Source: Roseateles sp. SL47 (GTDB lineage Bacteria > Pseudomonadota > Gammaproteobacteria > Burkholderiales > Burkholderiaceae_C). From it: DNA of 64,000 bases. The notes below the pieces were generated by a model. It did not search any database. It was not told the DNA's origin and worked only from the letters and a program-made list of their open reading frames with translations. Positions 34,142 through 42,932 of the stretch are shown here, piece after piece. Positions within the stretch are counted from its first letter, which is position 1; every line of letters starts with the position of its first letter. The DNA lies in NCBI RefSeq assembly GCF_026625885.1, contig NZ_CP113068.1, forward strand, positions 3,162,001 to 3,226,000, given 5' to 3'. A program made the translations under genes and the position numbers.

Positions 34142-35491
34142 GTGCAAGCTGTCGCACCTGAGCGCTTGGGGCCTATTCAACCGCTGGTGTTTCGTCACGC
34201 GGAAGACGCCGCCTTCTATTGGCAGCAGTTGGACACGGGAATGACCAGCTATTCGCTGCGCGCATTCCGCGTCCAGCAATTCGGCGAACTGCTGAAAGCC
34301 CACCTGGACGGGTTGCGAGAAGCGAAGGCTGTGGGCGCAAGCAAGACTCTGGAGGCATTGGTCCGCTGGCGCAAGCCTGGCGAAGCTTTCGCAGCCATGT
34401 ACGCCTCTCTCCTCCTGCCCAGCGGCAGCGAGGTTCAGGCGGAAGCGAGAACTGCAGCCATCGAGCGCGTGCTACAAGTGGTGCGGAAATTCCCCGAACT
34501 GTTGCTGCGGGGCGTCATCTCTGCCCTGGCGTGGGCGCCATGGCCTCCGGTGGAATCTTGGCTGCTCAATGCATTGGTGGGCAGCGACGCTGTGGACCGC
34601 GTAGCGGCCCTGCGTGCTTACGCTTTGATTGGCGAGCCAGTGCCGCAATGGCTTGTGCACGCGCGGCATGCCAACCCCCACGTTCGTGCTGCAGCCTGCC
34701 GTGCCGCCAGCCTTGAACACCTGGAGGCACTCGAGTTACTCGCGGCAGACCCCGACCTCGCTGTCCGCGCTGAAGCGGCTCTGGCGTGGGCGCGCCTCGT
34801 GCCTAGCGCGGATCGTGGCATTCCTGCTACCACCCAAGCTGCAAGCCGGCTTTGGCAGTGCGTGAACACGCAGCTCAAACATCTCGACACCACGACTGGT
34901 TGGGATCGAGTCCAGGCACAGCGTCGCCTCGACCGATGGCTACGCCACCTGGCCTGGCTCGCCCCGCTGGGTCATCCAGGTATTCCTCAGTTGGTAGCGC
35001 TTTTACCCACTCGGCTCGCGCTCAATCTTCTCCTGCATCATGGCGACGCCGCCTTGATGCCGAGCGTATTGACCGCCATGGGCTCGGCCGAGGAGGCCCG
35101 TCTGGCGGGCTGGGTCTGGCAGTGCATGACCGGCGTGGACTTGGCCGGCAGCGGCTTGACCTTGCCCAGTCCTGCAGTGGACCTGAACGCCGCGCTCAGC
35201 CCGGCTCAGCAAGACGCGGACCACGGTCTGCCGCTTCCCAATCTTGACGCCATTGCGGCACATCCGGCGACCCACCGTCGGCTCCAGCCCGGCGAGCGGA
35301 TGCTGCAAGGTCAGGCGCTGCATCCGCATCGTCTGCGGGAACTGCTTGACCCAGCGTCGAACAAACCCCAGGCACTGCGCGCATTGGCGGCACAAGCCCT
35401 GGCCCAGTTGTATCCTGACTACGCCTTGAACCTGCGGGCGAGCCCCGAAGCGCAGTCCGTCATGCTGGCTCGCATGGGCGTGAGTGTTTAA
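34142..35491 (+). CDS. TIGR02270-like HEAT-repeat protein of a T6SS locus
   Basis: The protein has 449 residues from GTG 34142, three bases after the previous stop. It is helical with HEAT-like pairs (DAVDRVAALRAYALIGEPVP; HVRAAACRAASLEHLEALEL; AVRAEAALAWARLVPSADRG) and matches the TIGR02270-type proteins seen beside DUF2169/PAAR genes. The stop TAA is formed by the TTAA target site of the adjacent IS701. Without that insertion the frame would run on (GTG AGT GTT AAC ACT), so the native C-terminus may have been changed. Confidence 0.75.
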   Translation: MQAVAPERLGPIQPLVFRHAEDAAFYWQQLDTGMTSYSLRAFRVQQFGELLKAHLDGLREAKAVGASKTLEALVRWRKPGEAFAAMYASLLLPSGSEVQAEARTAAIERVLQVVRKFPELLLRGVISALAWAPWPPVESWLLNALVGSDAVDRVAALRAYALIGEPVPQWLVHARHANPHVRAAACRAASLEHLEALELLAADPDLAVRAEAALAWARLVPSADRGIPATTQAASRLWQCVNTQLKHLDTTTGWDRVQAQRRLDRWLRHLAWLAPLGHPGIPQLVALLPTRLALNLLLHHGDAALMPSVLTAMGSAEEARLAGWVWQCMTGVDLAGSGLTLPSPAVDLNAALSPAQQDADHGLPLPNLDAIAAHPATHRRLQPGERMLQGQALHPHRLRELLDPASNKPQALRALAAQALAQLYPDYALNLRASPEAQSVMLARMGVSV

Positions 35492-36962
35492 TCTTACTGT
35501 GTGACAAGAATAGCGACGTCCGGCCGCAGCACGTGCATGGGCCCAATCGAAGGTTCAACTCATAGCTCAGCAGGTGCCGCAAGGACGTGATTGACGTCGA
35601 CACGTGGCGCTGAGCGCGCTGGGCTACTGCCCCTCGGGACGTAATCTTTGGGAAGGTCAGGCAACGCGCGGATTGCGAAGTTTTTTTTGCCGCCGATTGG
35701 CTTCTCGGCAGTCAGTCGTTCGGCCATCAGAAACCCATATGCCGCGATGCACAGGGCGGCGTGATGGTGAAAGCCGCGCCAGCCGCGACCTTCGTAGTGA
35801 TCAAGACCGAAGTCCTGCTTCAGGTCTTGATAGTCGCGTTCAATGCGCCAGCGCTGGTGGGCGGCGCTGACAAGCTCGTTGAGCGACGTCGTTGCTGGCA
35901 GCGTAGACAGGAAATACTTGGTCGGCTCGGCTTGCCCATGCGGCCACTCGATCAGCAACCACTGTTGCGCACGAAGCCGTGCTTTGCCGGAGTTCCCGCC
36001 AGCGTGACGCACGCGCACCGCCGCGAAGCGATCGCTGAGCGTGTGATTCGTGCCCTCGCGCCAGCTGATCGTTTGAAAGGCCGAGGCGGGCAGAGACATC
36101 GCCAACGATTTGACGCTCAGGGGCTGCAACTCTGGCGTGCGTCGAGGCATCACAGGCGGGCGGCCGTTACCGCTGTAGGGTGCGGGCGGCAACGGCTCAA
36201 CGCCGGGTGGCCACACCACGACTGCGGAGGTCACGCCGACTACGTACTCAAGCCCCATCTCGGTCAACGCTCGGCGGAATTCGGTGTCCACGCCATATCC
36301 GGCATCGGCCAGAACGCAGTGCTTCGGCGCGCCCTCAGCAAGCAAGCGCCGCAACTGTTGCAGCGCGATCTCGGTCTTGGTTGCGAAACGCATGGCCTCA
36401 GGAACCCCTGCCTTGCGCCGGCGCTCATCGTCGGCAATCCAGTCCTTGGGCAAATAGAGCTGCCATGCCACCGGCAGGCTGCCCTGACTGCACGACAGCG
36501 AGACGCTGACCGCCACTTGGCAGTTGTCTTGCTTGCCCAGGACCCCGCAATACTGGCGAGCGACGCCTACCGAATGGCGCCCCTTCTTCGGAAATCCTGT
36601 GTCGTCGATGATCCACCAGCCACCTTCGCTGAAGTCCATCTTGGGCACGACCCACTGGCAGACGCGACGAAGCATTTGCTCGTCGGACCACTCAGCCTTC
36701 GCCACGAAGTGATGCAGCGACTGATGTCGCGCACTGGCATGAACCGGGTCCACACGAGCGGCCATGGGCTCAACGCTCTTGCGCGTCAGCGGCAACATCA
36801 GCCCCGTGCAATAGCCACGAAGCCCCTCGTGGCGGTCGGTGTGTCCCAGGCCGGAAGCCAAATGCTCCAGGTATTCCTCAAAGCGGTCTGCGGTGTTCAT
36901 CGATCCTCAACCAAAGAACCAAGAAGTCCTCATAATGCCTTGATTTTATTGACACAGTAAGA
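35492..36962 (-). mobile_element. IS701-family insertion sequence
   Basis: The tips tcttactgtgt (35492) and acacagtaaga (ending 36962) are inverted repeats. TTAA lies directly outside on both sides (35488-35491 and 36963-36966), fitting the YTAR target duplication of the IS701 family. One intact transposase is inside. The element sits at the very end of the T6SS cargo operon. Confidence 0.88.
35560..36900 (-). CDS. IS701-family transposase
   Basis: The protein has 446 residues. It shows the family's FSEGGWWIIDDTGFPKKG with the first catalytic Asp, HCVLADAGYGVDTEF with the second, and WRIERDYQDLKQDFGLDHYE with the Glu; HHHAALCIAAYGFLMAERL is the usual C-terminal helix. Length and motifs are those of an intact enzyme. 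It is transcribed against the neighbouring T6SS operon. Confidence 0.9.
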   Translation of the reverse strand: MNTADRFEEYLEHLASGLGHTDRHEGLRGYCTGLMLPLTRKSVEPMAARVDPVHASARHQSLHHFVAKAEWSDEQMLRRVCQWVVPKMDFSEGGWWIIDDTGFPKKGRHSVGVARQYCGVLGKQDNCQVAVSVSLSCSQGSLPVAWQLYLPKDWIADDERRRKAGVPEAMRFATKTEIALQQLRRLLAEGAPKHCVLADAGYGVDTEFRRALTEMGLEYVVGVTSAVVVWPPGVEPLPPAPYSGNGRPPVMPRRTPELQPLSVKSLAMSLPASAFQTISWREGTNHTLSDRFAAVRVRHAGGNSGKARLRAQQWLLIEWPHGQAEPTKYFLSTLPATTSLNELVSAAHQRWRIERDYQDLKQDFGLDHYEGRGWRGFHHHAALCIAAYGFLMAERLTAEKPIGGKKNFAIRALPDLPKDYVPRGSSPARSAPRVDVNHVLAAPAEL

Positions 36963-37126
36963 TTAACACTGCTGCGGAGCATCTGCGATCAGCCCCGGTG
37001 CCGTCCGGATGCACCTTCACGCTGGCGCTGCCCAGAATGAAAGCTACTGCCACGACGGAGGAACTTCGCACCACCACGTGCATTCACGCGGCGCCTGCAT
37101 ACGCAGACTGTTGCGTGGGCCCGCCT

Positions 37127-37813
37127 TCATGGCTCGCTCCACATCCGCAGCAGGTTGTGATACTGCGCCGTCAGGGCGAGCGTCTCCCGGCATTCGCCGT
37201 GGCGCTGACGCAATGAATCGATGGCGAGGTCCATCTCATAGAGCATTGCGCGCTGTCCGTTGTCTCGTATCAGGCTCTGGGTCCAGAAGAAGGAGCACAC
37301 CCTCTCGCCGCAGGTGACGGGCGCCACGCGGTGAAGGCTGGTGGAGGCATAGAGGATCAGATCGCCTGCAGGCAACTTCACCTCGTGCGCACCATAGGTG
37401 TCCTCCACGATCAACTCGCCGCCCTCATACTCGTCCGGGTCACTGAGAAAGAGCGTGCTGGAGACATCGGTCCGCAGCCATACCGGGGAATTCGGTACAC
37501 CGCGCAATGAGCCGTCCACATGCAGTCCATACCCCTCCTGGTCGTCGCCCGCATAGCGGTTGAACAGCGGCGGCATGTAGCGGGCCGGCAGCGCTGCCCG
37601 GAAGAAGGTGGCGTGGGCCTGCAATGCCTGCAGGACCCGCCGACCTTGCTCAAGTGCCACCGGACTCTGTTCCGGCAATTGCCGATTGCGCTTGACCTGC
37701 GCGCCCTGACTGCCGACCGTCGCCCGGCCGTCAATCCACTCGGCTTGATCAAGGGCCAGCCGCATGTCGGCCACCTGCGCGCTCGTCAGCACGCCGGGAA
37801 TGTGCAGCATCAT
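37127..37813 (-). CDS. Fe(II)/2-oxoglutarate PKHD-type hydroxylase (PiuC/YbiX)
   Basis: The protein has 228 residues with a double-stranded beta-helix dioxygenase fold. The iron ligands are visible as HVDGS (His-x-Asp) and HRVAPVT (distal His), and the 2-oxoglutarate-binding Arg in [29 protein letters not shown] is typical of the family. Members sit next to catecholate-siderophore receptors such as PiuA and Fiu. Here it follows such a receptor gene by 85 bases on the same strand, so it is probably iron-regulated with it. The physiological substrate is not known. Confidence 0.88.
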   Translation of the reverse strand: MMLHIPGVLTSAQVADMRLALDQAEWIDGRATVGSQGAQVKRNRQLPEQSPVALEQGRRVLQALQAHATFFRAALPARYMPPLFNRYAGDDQEGYGLHVDGSLRGVPNSPVWLRTDVSSTLFLSDPDEYEGGELIVEDTYGAHEVKLPAGDLILYASTSLHRVAPVTCGERVCSFFWTQSLIRDNGQRAMLYEMDLAIDSLRQRHGECRETLALTAQYHNLLRMWSEP

Positions 37814-37898
37814 GAGGGTGCTCCTGAGATGAAAACGCCCCCGCCGCGTCTGGCGCGGCAGGAGGACGTCAAAGGGATGACGCGACGATCAACGACGA

Positions 37899-40133
37899 TC
37901 AGAAGTGGTAGTTCAGATTCACACGGGCCGAGCGTTCCAGCCCTGGTGTGTACCGATAGCCCAGGTAATTGATGGCGGTGATGTAGCGCTTGTCAAACAG
38001 GTTGAAGACGTTGAGCTGCGCATCCCAATTCTTGTTGATCTCGTAAGTGGCCACGGCGTCGAACACCCAGTAGGAGGGGATGTGGTCGGGTGTAGTCGCC
38101 AGCTTGGTCTGGCGCTTGACGATGCCGGTATAACGAGCACCTCCGCCCAGCGTGAGGCCTTGCGGCAGCCGATACGTGGTCCACAGGGAGAGCGCATTGT
38201 CCGGGGCATAGGGCAAGGTGGACGTGCCGTCCTGCGCCGTGGCGGCGCCGGTGACGATCTTCGTCTTCTGATGGGTGTAGGCCGCCACCACGTTCCAGTC
38301 CTTGGTGATCTGGCCGGTGGCAGACAGCTCAATGCCCTGCACCCGCTTCTTGCCGATCTGCGAATAGGTGCCGTCGTCTTCGGCGTAGACCTCGTTTTCC
38401 ACATCGGTGCGGAACAGGGCGCCGGTGATCAGCAGGCGCTTGTCAAAGAACTCCCACTTGGTGCCGAGCTCGTAGGTCTTGGACTTCTGCGGATCCATGT
38501 CCGGGTTGCTGGCGCTGCTGGCCGTGGAGGACAAGGAGTAGGCGCCGAAACTGCTGGTGCTGCCGGGGGGCTGTTGGGACAGCGCATAGTTGGCGTAGAC
38601 GTTGCCTGTAGGCGCGACCTTGTAGAGTGCCCCCACCTTGTAGGTGACCAGATTCCCGTCGGCCTCCAGTTCGGTATTGCCAGTGGTGGCTTCCGACAGG
38701 TAGGACGTCTTGTAGTGATCCACTCGCAGAGCGCCATTGACCTGCCAGTCACGGTTGAGCTTGACGGTGTCAAACACATAAGCGGCCGCCGTATCGGTCT
38801 GCCAGAAGGCGTCCAGGCCGGACCGTGTGATGGTCAGACCGCTGGCGGTCAGGGTCGGGTTGTACAGGTTCACCGAGCTGAGGCTGCCGGTGCGGGTCAG
38901 GCCGTAGTTGGTCTGTTTCTCACGGGTCCATTCCACGCCGGTGCTCAGGCTGTGTTCGAAGGTGCCGGTATTGAATTTGGTGGTGAGGCTGGTCTGATTG
39001 GTGAGTACCTCATTCTTGAGCTGCTTGGCGGCGCCCAGCCGTGTGGTGGTCCACGTGCTGGTGTCGCTGCCGGAGAGAGAGGCAACACCAGCGGTCACCG
39101 CGAGGTAGTCGGACTCGTTTTTGCCCCAGCGGGTGAGATTGCGCAGCGTGGTGGTCGGCGACAGGTCATGCTCGACGCGTAGGGTCGCCATGGTGGCGGT
39201 GGCGTCGTCGTGTGAGTCGGTGGAGCCGTAGTAGTTGCTGGTGTCGACCTTGCTGGCGCTGCTGAAGGTGGTGTCCGAGAAGCCGGAGAGACCCACCGTG
39301 GGCAGTCCGCTGTCCGGCGTGTTGGTCTGCTTCACATGCAGGAGGTTCACATACACGCGGGTGTCGGTCTTCAGCCCGAAAGCGATGGAGGGCGCCACGC
39401 CCCAGCTTTTGTTCTTGACCTGATCACGGCCCGCGACACCAGCGTCCTGGCCCATCACATTCAAACGGACGGCTGCTCCATTGTCGAAGCCGCTGAGCTT
39501 CTGGTTCCAATCGAGCGTTGAGCGCTTGTAGGAACCGCTGCCCAGCCCCAGCGCCGCGTTGAGGTGGTCATCCAAGTTGGGCTGCTTGCTCACCAGGTTG
39601 ATCTGGCCGGACGGGGCGCTGCGGCCCGTGTCGGTGCCTGCGGCGCCCTTGGTGATTTCCACCTGCTCGATATTGAAGACGTCCCGCGTGATGGAGCCGA
39701 GGTCCCGCACGCCGTCCACGAAGATGCTGTTCGAAGCGTCGAAGCCGCGCATGTACAGCGCATCGCCCATGTTGGGCCCGCCATTGCCTTCCCCGGCATT
39801 GAAGGTGCCGACACCCGGCACATTGCGCATGGCTTCGGTGAGGGTGGTGGCGCCCTGCGTCTTGAGCAACTGGCTGTCGATCACCTGAATGGTCTGCGTC
39901 GTTTCCGCCAGCGGTGCGGTGTACTTGGGCGAAGCCAGCGTCTTGGCCTTGCTGGTTTCCACATTCACTCGCGGCAAGGTCGTTGGGTCTTCGGTGGTGT
40001 CGGCGGCGCTGCCAGAAGCTGCCTGTGCAACGGACATCGACAGCGTCACGGCCAGTCCTGCCAGCACGGCAGCGTTGCCTCGGTTCATGGACATCTCAGC
40101 CACGGGATGCTTGCGGCTTTTTACGTAGGTCAT
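37899..40133 (-). CDS. TonB-dependent siderophore receptor (Fiu/PiuA type)
   Basis: The protein has 744 residues from ATG 40133. A longer open frame exists upstream, but this start leads quickly into the signal peptide (VLAGLAVTLSMSVAQA). The TonB-box/plug region has TLPRVNVETSK, TLTEAMRNVPGVGTFNAGEG and GMRGFDASN-like YMRGFDASNSIFVDGVRDLG. The 22-strand barrel ends RSARVNLNYHF with the terminal Phe needed for outer-membrane insertion. It would import ferric catecholate siderophores using TonB energy. A Fur-like box lies upstream and the PiuC-type hydroxylase gene follows. Confidence 0.9.
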   Translation of the reverse strand: MTYVKSRKHPVAEMSMNRGNAAVLAGLAVTLSMSVAQAASGSAADTTEDPTTLPRVNVETSKAKTLASPKYTAPLAETTQTIQVIDSQLLKTQGATTLTEAMRNVPGVGTFNAGEGNGGPNMGDALYMRGFDASNSIFVDGVRDLGSITRDVFNIEQVEITKGAAGTDTGRSAPSGQINLVSKQPNLDDHLNAALGLGSGSYKRSTLDWNQKLSGFDNGAAVRLNVMGQDAGVAGRDQVKNKSWGVAPSIAFGLKTDTRVYVNLLHVKQTNTPDSGLPTVGLSGFSDTTFSSASKVDTSNYYGSTDSHDDATATMATLRVEHDLSPTTTLRNLTRWGKNESDYLAVTAGVASLSGSDTSTWTTTRLGAAKQLKNEVLTNQTSLTTKFNTGTFEHSLSTGVEWTREKQTNYGLTRTGSLSSVNLYNPTLTASGLTITRSGLDAFWQTDTAAAYVFDTVKLNRDWQVNGALRVDHYKTSYLSEATTGNTELEADGNLVTYKVGALYKVAPTGNVYANYALSQQPPGSTSSFGAYSLSSTASSASNPDMDPQKSKTYELGTKWEFFDKRLLITGALFRTDVENEVYAEDDGTYSQIGKKRVQGIELSATGQITKDWNVVAAYTHQKTKIVTGAATAQDGTSTLPYAPDNALSLWTTYRLPQGLTLGGGARYTGIVKRQTKLATTPDHIPSYWVFDAVATYEINKNWDAQLNVFNLFDKRYITAINYLGYRYTPGLERSARVNLNYHF

Positions 40134-40367
40134 CGGAGGGCGTTCTTCTTCAAGTGAATGAAAGGGCCTTGGGGCCCCTGGGGCGTCAGGGGACGATGCC
40201 GATGGCTGCCTACGTATCGGGGTGGCTGGTGGCGACTCGAACTCTGGGAACGTATGCACTCGCGACTGCTGGCTGCAAAGGCTGGCGGGAATGCGCGGCG
40301 TCATTCGCGAATGGATGCGAATGAGCCGTTAATGAATTGGGAGCTCTTCGGCTCGATGTGAACTTTA

Positions 40368-40388
40368 AATGAAAGTAATTCTCATCGT
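40368..40388 (-). promoter_or_regulatory. Fur box upstream of the siderophore receptor
   Basis: The segment aatgaaagtaattctcatcg, read on the receptor's strand as cgatgagaattactttcatt, matches the Fur consensus well, with both gAtgAgAAT and ATTttCATT-like halves. It lies about 235 bases upstream of the receptor start. This supports iron-dependent repression. Confidence 0.6.
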
Positions 40389-40459
40389 CGTATGGAAATG
40401 GCCGATTGTTCGGCTTTCGCTCTGTATCAGCAGTATTACTGCCGCGCGGTGTCGTCGCC

Positions 40460-41227
40460 TCACGTACGCGACGGCGTTGGAGGCTGGCCCCCGGGCTGAA
40501 CGCTCTGTTCAAAGCCGCTGTAGCGGAAGCCTCCAAAACGCGCACCGATGTCCTGCTCGCTGCCGTTGAGCGTGAGATAGAGCAGGTAGAGCTGATCTTG
40601 CGATTCGCTCCTGGCTGCGCGGTCAAGGTCATCCCGCAACAGGCGGTACGACCCGTCACTGTTGCGATGGATCCGGCCGACCAGCACGCATTCTTTGTAG
40701 TCCGCTTCGATCAGATCGACGTGGTCGTCGGCATCGGTGTCATAAAGACGCACTTCCTGGCCGGGGACGATCCCGGTGGCGACCGCGAGCGCCGCAGCCG
40801 CATATGTCGCGGCTGGCTTCTGGGCCTTGTACCCGCCTTTCCCTGTGCCGTTGGCAGCGTCGCGCAGCAACCAGGGTGTCTGGTTCACCAAATAGCCGTT
40901 GGGCGCGCGCACGGCGTAATTCCCTTGATTGGCTGGCAGGGCCCAGCCATTGATGAAGAACCGCCCCTTGGCAATGACGGTGGAGACGCCCGTTGCGGCG
41001 CGGTTCTCGGTGAAGTGTCGGTCGTAACGCGCGTCCACGACGGATGTGGAGTCCCGGCCCATGCCCCGCATGACGGTGGTGAGCGGCTGTCTTTCTCTGG
41101 GAAGCGTTGATGCATCGACGGCGGCGATGCCGAGCACGGACCACGCACCCAGCAACAGGGCGAGTGGTCGTGCGAGGCGGTGGGCAAACGGGAGGGAAGG
41201 GCGTTGGACATGCATGGTGATCGACAT
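40460..41227 (-). CDS. Secreted hypothetical protein with an EF-hand-like loop
   Basis: The protein has 255 residues from ATG 41227 (ATG 41215 possible), with a hydrophobic signal region (LALLLGAWSVLGIAAVDA). Mid-protein strings include RYDRHFTENRAATGVSTVIA and RAPNGYLVNQTPWLLRDAAN. Near residue 180 the loop DTDADDHVDLIE has Asp at positions 1, 3, 5 and 9 and Glu at 12, as in a calcium-binding EF-hand. I do not know the family. It lies 28 bases after the alcohol dehydrogenase gene on the same strand and may be in that operon. Confidence 0.6.
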   Translation of the reverse strand: MSITMHVQRPSLPFAHRLARPLALLLGAWSVLGIAAVDASTLPRERQPLTTVMRGMGRDSTSVVDARYDRHFTENRAATGVSTVIAKGRFFINGWALPANQGNYAVRAPNGYLVNQTPWLLRDAANGTGKGGYKAQKPAATYAAAALAVATGIVPGQEVRLYDTDADDHVDLIEADYKECVLVGRIHRNSDGSYRLLRDDLDRAARSESQDQLYLLYLTLNGSEQDIGARFGGFRYSGFEQSVQPGGQPPTPSRT

Positions 41228-41255
41228 CAGAAAGCTGGGTGTGCCGTCAAAGCCG

Positions 41256-42287
41256 TCAGCCCAGTTGCACCACCGGTTTGCCCGCGAAGCGCCGATGGCG
41301 AAGATCGTCCAGGAACTGCGGCAACGCATCGAACGCACGGACTTCGCGCGCAGGGACCAGCAAGCGGCCTTGTTGCACTTGCGACAGCAGGGACTCGCCC
41401 GCCTCGGTCAAGTGCCGCCAAGCCAGATCGTCCCCATGCACATGCAGCGCGCCCAGGGCCACTTCATGCATCGACAAGGTCAACCCAAATGCCGCGCAGG
41501 GCCAAGTGGTCACGCGGTCCTGAATACAGACGAGGTGGCCGTTGGCCTTCAACGCAGCCGCCATCCGTTCGGCGTGATCCCCACTGACGGTGTCGATCAC
41601 CGCATTAAAGCAGCGGCGATCCGTCCACGATTGCCTCTCCGGCAAAGGCCCGACCTTCCATTCATCGGCGCCGATGGCCTTCAACGCTTCCTGGTGTCGA
41701 GCGTTGGCCATCGCGGTCACAACAAACGCCCGGCACTTGGCCAGTTGCACCAGATAGTGACCGACCGATCCACCGGCGCCTGTGACCAGCAGCGACTGCC
41801 CGGGCCGAGTGGGGAGCTTCTCCAGCGCGATCCATGCCGTGAGCGCAGGGCAGGGCACCGCAGCCGCCGTTTCAAAGCCCAGTCCATCAGGCATGACCAG
41901 CAGCGCGCGGGCCGACACAGGCGCATATTCCGAGAAGCTGCCGTGGCCGTGCAGGCTGGTGTGATAAGCAACGCGGCGCCCCAGCCAGGACTCGGAGACT
42001 TGCGGCCCGATAGCCACCACTTCTCCGGCTCCATCGACGCCAGGAATGTGTCCAGCCTGCCACGTGGTGAGTCCGCCCCCGAGCACCTTCCAGTCCACCG
42101 GATTCAAGCCAATGGCGGCATTGCGCACGAGCACCTCACCGGCGGCCAGGAGCGGCATGGGTACGGACTGCAAGGTCAGCGCCAGCGGCTCGGCGCTGCC
42201 TTGCCAGGTCCAGGCCTGGTAGTGGCTGGGTAGTGGGGTGGACCCGGGATTGGGTGATTTGTGCTGCATCGGACGGGCCTCAGTCAA
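41256..42287 (-). CDS. Zinc-binding-type alcohol dehydrogenase / quinone oxidoreductase (MDR family)
   Basis: The protein has 343 residues. ATG 42287 was chosen because it overlaps the stop of the VOC gene (ATGA). The GroES-like N-domain has GEVLVRNAAIGLNPVDWKVL and GHIPGVDGAGEVVAIG; the Rossmann domain has LLVTGAGGSVGHYLVQLAK. The structural-zinc cysteines are absent, so it is closer to quinone-reductase-like MDR enzymes and probably NADPH-dependent. The substrate is unknown. A divergent LysR gene upstream of the VOC gene may control both. Confidence 0.82.
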   Translation of the reverse strand: MTEARPMQHKSPNPGSTPLPSHYQAWTWQGSAEPLALTLQSVPMPLLAAGEVLVRNAAIGLNPVDWKVLGGGLTTWQAGHIPGVDGAGEVVAIGPQVSESWLGRRVAYHTSLHGHGSFSEYAPVSARALLVMPDGLGFETAAAVPCPALTAWIALEKLPTRPGQSLLVTGAGGSVGHYLVQLAKCRAFVVTAMANARHQEALKAIGADEWKVGPLPERQSWTDRRCFNAVIDTVSGDHAERMAAALKANGHLVCIQDRVTTWPCAAFGLTLSMHEVALGALHVHGDDLAWRHLTEAGESLLSQVQQGRLLVPAREVRAFDALPQFLDDLRHRRFAGKPVVQLG

Positions 42288-42823
42288 GACGATGGATACG
42301 CGCCCGCCGCGTAGGTCAGTTCGTAGCTATGGCTGTAGATTTCCAGAATGTTGCCGAACGGGTCTTCCATGTAGACCATGCGGTACGGCTTCTCGCCGGG
42401 GAAGTACTCGCGCACCGGCATGCGCTGCTTGCCACCGGCCGCGACGATCTTGGCGGCAAGCCCTTCCACATCCGGGTCCTGGACGCAAAAGTGGAAGACG
42501 CCGGTTTTCCAGTACTCGAAGTTGTTGGCTGGCTTCTGGGCATTCGGGAACTGGAAGATTTCGACACCAATGCGGTCGCCGGTGGAGAGATGAGCGATGC
42601 GGAAAGCGCCCCACCCCGCCCCAAACACGTCGGTACACATCACGCCAATGGCGCTGCTGTCTTCGTGAATGGTGGTGGGCGGCATGATGAGGTACCAGCC
42701 CATGATCTCGGTGTAGAACCGGACTGCGGCGTCGAGGTCGGTCACGGAAAGACCGATGTGGGAGAAGCTCCTCGGATAAGGCTGGGGAAGCTTGGACATG
42801 AACATCTGCGTGGCTGTTGACAT
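42284..42823 (-). CDS. VOC-family (glyoxalase/dioxygenase fold) protein
   Basis: The protein has 179 residues. The paired beta-alpha-beta modules include FSHIGLSVTDLDAAVRFYTE with a metal-ligand His and VFHFCVQDPDVEGLAAKIVA with the second; YMEDPFGNILEIYSHSYE supplies the Glu. This is typical of lactoylglutathione-lyase-like proteins. It starts the leftward operon with the alcohol dehydrogenase and lies opposite a LysR regulator, 109 bases apart. Its exact reaction cannot be told. Confidence 0.85.
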   Translation of the reverse strand: MSTATQMFMSKLPQPYPRSFSHIGLSVTDLDAAVRFYTEIMGWYLIMPPTTIHEDSSAIGVMCTDVFGAGWGAFRIAHLSTGDRIGVEIFQFPNAQKPANNFEYWKTGVFHFCVQDPDVEGLAAKIVAAGGKQRMPVREYFPGEKPYRMVYMEDPFGNILEIYSHSYELTYAAGAYPSS

Positions 42824-42932
42824 GCCCAGGGCACGAGGGACCCTGGACGAAACGAGGGAATATCCATCAGCGTAGGCGCATCCAACTCATGCTTGCTCTA
42901 ATGGAGCCTTATATATTCAATAAGAATCTGTG

